A stretch of DNA of 11,894 nucleotides from Pseudomonadota bacterium (GTDB lineage Bacteria; Pseudomonadota; Alphaproteobacteria; Acetobacterales; Acetobacteraceae), in contig JAKBCX010000016.1 in NCBI GenBank assembly GCA_021807465.1, forward strand, positions 1 to 11,894, in the 5' to 3' direction. Positions 7,291 through 11,894 of the stretch are shown piece by piece (position 1 is the stretch's first letter; each line of letters starts with the position of its first letter). Position numbers and translations under genes: made by a program. A model generated the notes under the pieces. It worked only from the letters and a program-made list of their open reading frames with translations, was not told the origin of the DNA and did no database searches.

Positions 7291-7815
7291 ATGAGCGTGA
7301 CCTGGGCCTGGGCCGTAACCACGGCCCGCTTGCGAATGACCCCCGTGGGGCACTGGGACTTGCCGGACCTGGTCCGGCTGAAAGGTGACCCGCGCGCCTA
7401 TGCCCTGATGCTGGGCGGGGTGAGGGGGGCGGTGGATGCGGCGGCGGAACTGGCGCACGACATCCAGGATTGGGGTCGTCATGGTTACGGCATGTGGGCG
7501 GTACGGGCGCAGCGTGGAAAATTCCTTGGCATTACGGCGCTCATGCACAGGCCGGATGGCCGCGGCGTGGCCCTGCGTTTTGCTTTCCTGCCAGAAGTGC
7601 GTGGCTTGGGCTTGGCCAGCGAGGCCGCAGGGGCCGCGCTGAATTATGGGCATAATAATGCGGGGTTAGAGCGCATTATCGCCATTGCCCGGCAAGATAA
7701 TTTCGCATCCCGCGCGGTTTTGGGGGGCATCGGCATGTCGCATGCCGGGGAGTTTATGCGCGATGGAAATTTAATGTATGTTTATCAATCTATTTTAGGT
7801 AGAAACACGGGGTGA
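7291..7815 (+). CDS. GNAT N-acetyltransferase, RimJ/RimL-like
   Basis: This 174-residue single-domain protein has the GNAT fold. The N-terminus (TARLRMTPVGHWDLPDL, 11-27) is the usual 'rL~Lrp~~~~D~~~l' opening of RimJ/RimL-type acetyltransferases. The acetyl-CoA pyrophosphate loop is RGLGLA (104-109), and the typical C-terminal helix motif is ARQDNFASRAVLGGIGM (133-149). Such enzymes acetylate protein N-termini, antibiotics or small amines; the substrate cannot be read from sequence. Start: GGGAG 7 nt before the ATG. It follows ettA by 77 nt on the same strand. The last ~15 codons are abruptly AT-rich, with TTA codons rare elsewhere in the gene, although the frame still encodes a plausible final strand. 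Confidence 0.85.
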   Translation: MSVTWAWAVTTARLRMTPVGHWDLPDLVRLKGDPRAYALMLGGVRGAVDAAAELAHDIQDWGRHGYGMWAVRAQRGKFLGITALMHRPDGRGVALRFAFLPEVRGLGLASEAAGAALNYGHNNAGLERIIAIARQDNFASRAVLGGIGMSHAGEFMRDGNLMYVYQSILGRNTG

Positions 7816-7861
7816 AATCGCGTCCATGATGGGCGAGAGCTATTGCTTTTGGTCCCTGTTT

Positions 7862-7885
7862 TGTCACTTAAACTCTGCTGTGACA
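7862..7885. promoter_or_regulatory. Inverted repeat TGTCAC-N12-GTGACA, operator-like
   Basis: Perfect 6-nt half-sites (7862-7867 and 7880-7885) flank a 12-nt AT-rich spacer and end 12 nt before the ATG at 7898. The position suits a repressor or activator site for the small gene that follows, but a 6+6 repeat can arise by chance. Confidence 0.3.
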
Positions 7886-7897
7886 CGCGAAGAGCAC

Positions 7898-8128
7898 ATG
7901 TCGATTCTCTCTTTTCTTGGACGTGCCATGAGCGGCGCGCAGGAAGCGGTTGACGTTGAAGCGGATGCAATCATCCGAGCCTTTTTTAAGCGCAACCCAG
8001 ATGCCGCTTATCATGTAACCAAGTTGGCCATGGCTTTGGCCGCGCAGCCGCAGCCGTGTGCTGCCCCCCAAAAATCCCGCAACTGGCTTACCTCTTTGCT
8101 GGAACGCCGCGATAATTTTGCTTCATAG
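7898..8128 (+). CDS. Short DUF2076-like protein, 76 aa
   Basis: The middle (VDVEADAIIRAFFKRNPDAA... then VTKLA, about 16-43) resembles the conserved block of DUF2076 proteins as I remember it: an acidic 'EAD-LI' helix, then 'RNPDA-Y--TQLA'. DUF2076 proteins are small, of unknown function, and usually continue with a Q-rich coiled coil and a glycine-rich tail. Here that part is replaced by a short segment, PQPCAAPQKSRNWLTSLLERR, so the protein is either a compact variant or a truncated relative. The ATG at 7898 is chosen because the upstream extension (from 7826) reads as non-protein-like. Its ribosome-binding site is weak (GAAGAG 3 nt before). It stands alone between the GNAT gene and the antitoxin promoter. 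I am moderately sure it is a gene and less sure of the family. Confidence 0.5.
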   Translation: MSILSFLGRAMSGAQEAVDVEADAIIRAFFKRNPDAAYHVTKLAMALAAQPQPCAAPQKSRNWLTSLLERRDNFAS

Positions 8129-8133
8129 CGATA

Positions 8134-8162
8134 TTGCAACTCATGCGTGCTAGTAATAGAAT
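8134..8162 (+). promoter_or_regulatory. Strong sigma-70-like promoter of the antitoxin-toxin pair
   Basis: -35 TTGCAA (8134-8139), an exact 17-nt spacer and -10 TAGAAT (8157-8162). This is the best promoter match seen in the window. It lies 21 nt upstream of the antitoxin ATG, giving a short leader that carries GGAGG. Confidence 0.65.
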
Positions 8163-8169
8163 TGTTAGC
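8149..8169. promoter_or_regulatory. Operator-like imperfect palindrome over the -10
   Basis: GCTAGTAAT (8149-8157) and ATTGTTAGC (8161-8169) are inverted copies agreeing at 7 of 9 positions, centred within the -10 of the pair's promoter. Ribbon-helix-helix antitoxins of this kind repress their own operon by binding such palindromes, so this is a plausible autoregulatory site. No protein-binding evidence is visible in sequence. Confidence 0.5.
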
Positions 8170-8183
8170 AAGTGGAGGTAGAA

Positions 8184-8453
8184 ATGGCGGACTTCGCGGC
8201 AAAACCAGCCTCGGCCAGAATGCGGGCGGAACGGCTAGAGGCCCGTATCACGGTCAGTCAGAAGGCTCTCATCGAACACGCCGCGGCGTTGCAGGGTCGT
8301 TCGGTGACCGACTTTGTGCTGAGTTCCGTGCAGGAAGCTGCGGCCAAGGCCATAGATGAGCATCAGCGCCTTACCCTCTCAGTGCGTGATGGGCGGTCCT
8401 TTGTGCAGGCCTTGGTGGGGCAGAAGGCGCAAGCGTGCCGCGATGAGGATTGA
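8184..8453 (+). CDS. DUF1778 (TacA-like) ribbon-helix-helix antitoxin
   Basis: This small 89-residue protein has the DUF1778 layout: a strand with ERLEARITVSQKALIEHAA (16-34), then a helix ending GRSVTDFVLSSVQEAA (38-53), which forms the DNA-binding ribbon-helix-helix dimer, and a C-terminal tail (about 60-89) expected to wrap the partner toxin. In known TacA/AtaR systems this protein neutralises a GNAT toxin and represses the operon. Start: ATG at 8184 with GGAGG 6 nt upstream; a GTG 12 nt earlier lies within that site and is unlikely. It overlaps the next gene by 11 nt, the usual antitoxin-first order. Its own promoter and palindrome lie just upstream, so the pair is probably an independent unit. 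Confidence 0.88.
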   Translation: MADFAAKPASARMRAERLEARITVSQKALIEHAAALQGRSVTDFVLSSVQEAAAKAIDEHQRLTLSVRDGRSFVQALVGQKAQACRDED

Positions 8454-8934
8454 ACCGCTCACCCAAGCGCATGAACGTGGCGGTTTCCGCTGCGGTGTTC
8501 CCTCGTTCGACAAATATTTCCGCGCCCAAGCCGGGCGCGATGTGGCCAAGAACCTGGCCGCCATTTTTGCCGGCGTTCTGCCAGAGGGAAAAATCGTCGG
8601 CTATTATGCCCTCTCATCGGCTACAGTATTGTTGCCAGATTTGCTGGGCGGCCCGCAGCGTCTGGTCTCGCGCTACCCCGCGCTTACGGCGGCACGGCTC
8701 ACGCGGCTCGCGGTCGATAGGCGCCATCGGGGCCAGGGTTATGCCGCCGTCCTGCTGGCCGACGCACTCAACCGCCTGCGCGCCTCACCTGTGCGGCCCA
8801 TGGCCGTCATTGCCGAAATTCCTAATGAGGCAGCCCGGTATTTCCTGGAACATGCCGGCTTTCAAAGCTTCATCGACCAGCCCAACCGCGCCTTCCGCAT
8901 GCTGCAAGCTGCCCAGAACCGGGAAGCTGCCTGA
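8443..8934 (+). CDS. GNAT-fold toxin-like acetyltransferase (TacT/AtaT type), possibly altered active site
   Basis: From the ATG at 8443 the product is 163 residues. It has the pattern of tRNA-acetylating GNAT toxins: FRCGVPSFDKYFRAQAGRD (15-33, the usual 'F-CG---LD-YL---A'), IVGYYALSSATVLL (51-64), RYPALTAARLTRLAVDRRHR (77-96) and the acetyl-CoA loop R-x-x-G-x-G (R94, G97, G99). Such toxins acetylate the amino group of aminoacyl-tRNA and stop translation. Oddly, the C-terminal motif usually written A-x-x-F-Y-x-x-x-G-F reads ARYFLEHAGF (131-140): the expected catalytic tyrosine position is leucine (L135), with a tyrosine two residues earlier (Y133). It may therefore be attenuated or use another residue. 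It has no good ribosome-binding site and is probably translated by coupling to the antitoxin it overlaps by 11 nt. Confidence 0.85.
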   Translation: MRIEPLTQAHERGGFRCGVPSFDKYFRAQAGRDVAKNLAAIFAGVLPEGKIVGYYALSSATVLLPDLLGGPQRLVSRYPALTAARLTRLAVDRRHRGQGYAAVLLADALNRLRASPVRPMAVIAEIPNEAARYFLEHAGFQSFIDQPNRAFRMLQAAQNREAA

Positions 8935-8939
8935 CATTC

Positions 8940-8954
8940 TGGCGGTTTCATTGC
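8940..8954 (+). promoter_or_regulatory. Candidate sigma-54 (-24/-12) promoter before flbT
   Basis: TGGCGG, five bases (TTTCA), then TTGC place GG and GC exactly 12 nt apart, as in the sigma-54 consensus TGGCAC-N5-TTGC. Start of transcription would be near 8966, about 43 nt before the flbT ATG. Flagellar genes of alphaproteobacteria are often sigma-54 dependent, which makes the place sensible. The two bases after TGGC deviate from AC. Confidence 0.4.
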
Positions 8955-9008
8955 CCGTTAAGCACGCTGTGTCAGGTTAAAGTCCTCTGTAAACTGGACC
9001 TAAGTGAC

Positions 9009-9401
9009 ATGTCGGCATTGATTCTGGAGCTTAAACAAGGAGAGTCGATGATCCTGAATGGCGCGCTCATACGCTTCAAAACCCGCACAAGGCTGGAATT
9101 GAATACGCAGGCACGCTTCCTGTTCGGCAAGCAGATCATGCACGCGGAGGAGGCCACAACCCCTGCCCGCAAGGCCTATTACGCGCTACAGCAAGCCTAT
9201 ATCGGCGCAGAACCGCAGCGTCCTGCAGCCTTGGCTCATGCCCGCGCGCTCATGCAGGCTCTGCGGGACGAAGCCGCTCCCGAGAGCCGCCAGGGATGGG
9301 ATGCGCTGCTTGCCGCCAGCGCGGAAGAGGCGGGGTTTGAGGCGCTGAAGCTGGCCCGGCAGATGATTCGCGCCGAGGATGTTGCCGCTCTCAGGCGCTG
9401 A
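9009..9401 (+). CDS. flbT: Flagellin regulator FlbT
   Basis: FlbT proteins of alphaproteobacteria bind the 5' region of flagellin mRNA and control its stability and translation during flagellum assembly. The 130-residue product has the family layout: an opening strand L-x-L-K-x-GE (5-12), NGALIRF (17-23, family 'iNGAvlRvd'), an LEL...ARFLFGKQIMHAEEATTPARKAYYALQ region (29-61, family 'FLle---m--EeATTPlRqlYf--Q'), then a variable helical C-terminus. The start at 9009 keeps the conserved first strand but has a weak ribosome-binding site. A strong AAGGAG (9037-9042) precedes an in-frame ATG at 9048, which would remove that strand. Unusually, no flaF, flagellin or other flagellar gene is beside it. 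Its 3' end overlaps the convergent LOG-family gene by 11 nt. Confidence 0.85.
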   Translation: MSALILELKQGESMILNGALIRFKTRTRLELNTQARFLFGKQIMHAEEATTPARKAYYALQQAYIGAEPQRPAALAHARALMQALRDEAAPESRQGWDALLAASAEEAGFEALKLARQMIRAEDVAALRR

Positions 9402-9951
9402 GGGACCGCAACGTCCGCAGCCGTGCCAGAGCCGCTGGCACGTCCGGCGTCACCTCGAATAAGCCGCGCACAGATTCACGTGCGAAGCCGCGCGCAATGG
9501 TCTGCTCCACCATTGCCACGAAAGGCTGCGCCCAGCCCAGAATATCCACCAGAATGATCGGCTTCTCGTGCTGGCCAAGCTGCTTCCAGGTTAAAATCTC
9601 GATGGTTTCATCAAAAGTTCCCAATCCGCCGGGCATGACGATGAATGCATCGCCCAGCGCGAAAAGCCGCCGCTTGCGCGTATGCATCGAGTCGGTGACG
9701 ATCAGTTCTGTCAGCCCGTGAAACTCCACCTCGCGCCGCCGCAGGAAGTCTGGGATAATGCCGGTTACCTCGCCGCCTGCCCCAAGTGTTGCGGCGGCGG
9801 TAATGCCCATAAGCCCCACATTGCCGCCCCCAAATACAAGCCGCATGCCGTTTTCCCCCAGCCCTTGGCCCAACGCCTTGGCGGCTTCCGCGTAGGCCGG
9901 GTCGCTGCCGGGGGAGGAGCCGCAAAACACGGTGACGGAAAAACGGTTCAT
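9391..9951 (-). CDS. LOG-family phosphoribohydrolase (TIGR00730 type)
   Basis: The 186-residue product is a complete LOG ('Lonely Guy') protein, a cytoplasmic Rossmann-like hydrolase. Members cleave ribose 5-phosphate from cytokinin riboside monophosphates or from purine nucleotides such as AMP. Motifs: VTVFCGSSPG (6-15), VFGGGNVGLMG (39-49), the arginine-containing MHTRKR (89-94) and the signature PGGLGTFDE (107-115) with catalytic E115. Start: ATG at 9951 with AGGGGAG about 6 nt upstream. It is divergent from the LysM gene (53-nt gap) and tail-to-tail with flbT. In bacteria its role is usually nucleotide salvage or clean-up; a cytokinin role cannot be read from sequence. Confidence 0.93.
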   Translation of the reverse strand: MNRFSVTVFCGSSPGSDPAYAEAAKALGQGLGENGMRLVFGGGNVGLMGITAAATLGAGGEVTGIIPDFLRRREVEFHGLTELIVTDSMHTRKRRLFALGDAFIVMPGGLGTFDETIEILTWKQLGQHEKPIILVDILGWAQPFVAMVEQTIARGFARESVRGLFEVTPDVPAALARLRTLRSLSA

Positions 9952-10004
9952 ATGGTCTCCCCTCGCTTCCAGTTCCGCCCCGTTCGTGGCAGGCTAGGGG
10001 CGAC

Positions 10005-10973
10005 ATGGCAAGCAAGCAGGACAATTCGGGCGAGAAGCCCGCACCACCACGCCGCCGGATAGAGCTGATCGCGCTCCTGGTTCTGGCTGGGTTGGTGCTG
10101 GTGGATTTGGGCAGTATGCTTTACCTCCATCGCCATCGCGCCCCCGCGCCCCCCGCGGCGCAGGCCCCAATGGCTGCTGCTCCAGCCACCCAGGAAGCGC
10201 CGTCTGGACCAGAATTCGATGTCGTGCGCGTGGACCCGCAAGGCAATGCCGTTCTGGCCGGCCGAGCCGTGCCGGGTGCCGTGGTCACTGTTAAAGATAA
10301 TGGTGCCATACTTGGCACAGTCACGGCGGATGCGCAGGGCGCCTTTGTATTGCTGCCCGCCAACCCGCTTAAGCCGGGCGCGCATACCATCACAATTTCG
10401 GAAAAACTGCCCAATGGCGCGGTGTTGGCCAGTACCGAGAATGCGTCCATAAATCTTCCTGGCAATGGCGGGCAGGCGCTCACCGTGCTTTCAGGCGCCA
10501 ATGGCAGCGCCGTCCTATCCGGCCAGGGGCCGCAGCCTGGTGAGCTGGCGCTTGGCGCGGTGGATTACGATACGTCGGGTCACGCCGTTTTTTCGGGCAC
10601 ATCGCCCGCGGGCGCCAAGGTTAATCTCAGCCTTGGCAACCAGCTCATCGGCAGCACGGTGGCCGATGCCAAGGGGCGCTGGCATATTACCGCGCCCACC
10701 CCGTCTGGCAGCGGCATGCTCGTGCTCAACGCCACCACCAGCAATGGCACGCAACTGCCCGTGGTTACCGCGCCCTTTGCCCCCGAGACGCTGAAAAACG
10801 CCCTGGCCGAGGGCCACATCATCATCGCCCCGGGTGATTGCCTCTGGATCATCGCCAAGCATATCTACGGCGAGGGCACAAAATACACCCTCATCTATGC
10901 CGCTAATGCCGGCCAGATTCATAACCCGAACCTGATATTCCCAGGGCAGAATTTTGTTCTGCCGCGCAAATAA
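10005..10973 (+). CDS. Membrane-anchored LysM-domain protein
   Basis: The 322-residue protein has, in order, a basic N-terminus, one membrane segment (about 20-40, IELIALLVLAGLVLVDLGSM), a Pro/Ala-rich linker (45-68), two beta-rich units and a C-terminal LysM domain (about 269-320, IIAPGDCLWIIAKHIYGEG to NPNLIFPGQNFVLP). The two beta units (71-150 and 183-245) share a pattern, A-x-[LF]-[AS]-G-x-[AS]-x-x-G-A-x-V, then -G-[ST]-V-x-A-D-A-[QK]-G, typical of bacterial Ig-like repeats. The N-in topology puts LysM in the periplasm, where it likely binds peptidoglycan. There is no catalytic domain. Start: AGGGG 4 nt before the ATG. It lies 14 nt before psd and probably shares its transcript. The exact role is unknown. 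Confidence 0.85.
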   Translation: MASKQDNSGEKPAPPRRRIELIALLVLAGLVLVDLGSMLYLHRHRAPAPPAAQAPMAAAPATQEAPSGPEFDVVRVDPQGNAVLAGRAVPGAVVTVKDNGAILGTVTADAQGAFVLLPANPLKPGAHTITISEKLPNGAVLASTENASINLPGNGGQALTVLSGANGSAVLSGQGPQPGELALGAVDYDTSGHAVFSGTSPAGAKVNLSLGNQLIGSTVADAKGRWHITAPTPSGSGMLVLNATTSNGTQLPVVTAPFAPETLKNALAEGHIIIAPGDCLWIIAKHIYGEGTKYTLIYAANAGQIHNPNLIFPGQNFVLPRK

Positions 10974-10987
10974 GGCCAAATGACCAC

Positions 10988-11665
10988 ATGGATATTGTCG
11001 AGAGTGTAAAATCGGTGCTCAGCCCGCCGCACAAGGCTGGCTATCCATTCATTATCGGCGGTCTGGCCGTGGCCGTGCTGGGTCTGTTCGTGTGGCAGCC
11101 GCTGGCCTGGATCGGCGTGCTGTTCACATTGTTCTGCCTTTATTTTTTCCGCGACCCGGACCGCATTCTGCCACCGCGCGCGAATGTATTCGTGGCGCCG
11201 GCCGATGGTTTGGTGGTTAGCATTGAGCAAGCGGTGCCGCCCGCTGAGCTTGGCCTGACCTCCGCCCCGCGCACCCGCGTTGCCATTTTTCTTTCGGTTC
11301 TGGACGTGCATGTAAACCGTTCTCCCATTGCCGGTACGGTGGAGAAAATCGCCTATCATCCCGGCCTGTTCCTCAGCGCCGCCGAGGACAAAGCGAGCGA
11401 TGACAATGAGCGCAACTCGTTGTTGCTGCGCCTGCCCACGGGTGAGGAAGTGGTGGTGGTGCAGATTGCTGGCCTCATTGCCCGCCGCATTCTGTGCGAG
11501 GCGCGGGAGGGCCAGACCCTGGCCACGGGCGAACGCTTCGGCATCATCCGTTTCGGCAGCCGGACCGATTTGTACCTGCCGGAGGGCTGCATGCCGCTCA
11601 TCGCTGTGGGCCAGCGCATGATCGGCGGCGAGACCGTGATCGCCGAGCTGCCCGGCGCCGCATGA
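10988..11665 (+). CDS. psd: Phosphatidylserine decarboxylase proenzyme, short form
   Basis: This enzyme makes phosphatidylethanolamine from phosphatidylserine at the inner membrane. The 225-residue proenzyme is the short form common in alphaproteobacteria. It has a hydrophobic N-terminal part (about 20-53), FFRDPDR (53-59), PADG (71-74), DVHVNRSP (106-113, catalytic His region) and the self-cleavage site FG|SR, where cutting between G190 and S191 leaves a pyruvoyl-capped alpha chain of 35 residues. Start: ATG at 10988 with only a distant AAGG. Another ATG 8 nt earlier is out of frame. It follows the LysM gene by 14 nt and overlaps pssA by 4 nt (ATGA), so supply and use of phosphatidylserine are coupled in one operon. 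Confidence 0.95.
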   Translation: MDIVESVKSVLSPPHKAGYPFIIGGLAVAVLGLFVWQPLAWIGVLFTLFCLYFFRDPDRILPPRANVFVAPADGLVVSIEQAVPPAELGLTSAPRTRVAIFLSVLDVHVNRSPIAGTVEKIAYHPGLFLSAAEDKASDDNERNSLLLRLPTGEEVVVVQIAGLIARRILCEAREGQTLATGERFGIIRFGSRTDLYLPEGCMPLIAVGQRMIGGETVIAELPGAA

Positions 11666-11894
11666 CACCGCGCCGCCGCCTGCCGCGCCGCCAGCGCTTT
11701 TCCGGGCAGAGCTTCAACCGCATGCTGCCCAACCTGATGACGCTGCTCGGCCTCTGCGTTGGGCTGTCATCCATTCGTTTTGCCATGGATGGCAAGTTCA
11801 GCACGGCAGTTTTTGCCCTGGCCGTGTCGATGGTCATAGACGGGCTGGATGGCCGCATCGCGCGCATCCTCAAGGCCACATCCCGCTTCGGCGC
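11662..11894 (+). CDS. pssA: CDP-diacylglycerol-serine O-phosphatidyltransferase, 5' part only
   Basis: PssA joins CDP-diacylglycerol and serine to give phosphatidylserine, the substrate of the psd gene just upstream. Only 77 codons are in the window. They show a very basic start (PRRRLPRRQRF), a first membrane segment with LPNLMTLLGLCVGLSSI (22-38), and the CDP-alcohol phosphotransferase motif D-x2-DG-x2-AR-x8-G (D60, D63, G64, A67, R68, G77). The motif's last aspartates lie beyond the edge. The ATG overlaps the psd stop as ATGA. The motif fits any CDP-alcohol enzyme; the serine substrate is inferred from the psd neighbour and the typical N-terminus. Confidence 0.92.
   Translation, partial: MTPRRRLPRRQRFSGQSFNRMLPNLMTLLGLCVGLSSIRFAMDGKFSTAVFALAVSMVIDGLDGRIARILKATSRFG

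Noticed and set aside
1..11894. CRISPR array, insertion sequence or rRNA
   Set aside because: No regularly spaced direct repeats, transposase motifs, terminal inverted repeats or rRNA-like segments were seen on reading through.

Overview
The window looks like ordinary chromosome from a GC-rich alphaproteobacterium, most likely of the Acetobacteraceae/Rhodospirillales type. This is inferred from protein flavour and gene order, not from a marker gene: a FlbT protein (an alphaproteobacterial flagellin regulator), short-form phosphatidylserine decarboxylase followed by pssA, and an argH-lptM-lysA operon with a divergent TlpA-like thioredoxin. Most genes are housekeeping. Two stretches look accessory: about 4.05-5.5 kb, next to a tRNA, and about 7.8-8.95 kb, which carries a toxin-antitoxin type pair.

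Layout, left to right. (1) Positions 1-2678, minus strand: operon argH (arginine biosynthesis), a 40-residue LptM-type lipoprotein and lysA (lysine biosynthesis, cut by the window edge), joined by an ATGA overlap and a 1-nt gap. (2) 2668-3285, plus: a TlpA-like envelope thioredoxin whose 5' end overlaps that of argH. It ends at a strong bidirectional hairpin terminator shared with the convergent ppa (pyrophosphatase, minus). (3) 3885-4045: back-to-back promoters that appear to share one -35 block serve ppa (minus) and a CAU-anticodon tRNA (plus), which has the features of lysidine-modified tRNA-Ile2. (4) 4056-5533: an unrecognised coiled-coil ORF on the minus strand, then almost 1 kb without a convincing gene, including patches near 30% GC. 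(5) 5534-7815, plus: ettA, an ABC-F ribosome-associated ATPase, and a RimJ/RimL-like N-acetyltransferase. (6) 7898-8934, plus: a short DUF2076-like protein, then a DUF1778 ribbon-helix-helix antitoxin and a GNAT-fold toxin-like protein with an 11-nt overlap, behind a strong sigma-70-like promoter with an operator-like palindrome. (7) 9009-9401: flbT without flagellar neighbours, behind a candidate sigma-54 promoter and convergently overlapping a LOG-family phosphoribohydrolase (minus). (8) 10005-11894, plus: a membrane-anchored LysM protein, psd and the start of pssA. The last two make phosphatidylethanolamine by way of phosphatidylserine.

I found no CRISPR array, insertion sequence, rRNA or phage module. 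The items most worth a second look are the GNAT protein, which appears to lack the usual acyl-transfer tyrosine; the shared -35 of the ppa and tRNA promoters; the overlapping divergent 5' ends of argH and tlpA; the sigma-54-like site before the orphan flbT; and the AT-rich, gene-poor patch beside the tRNA.
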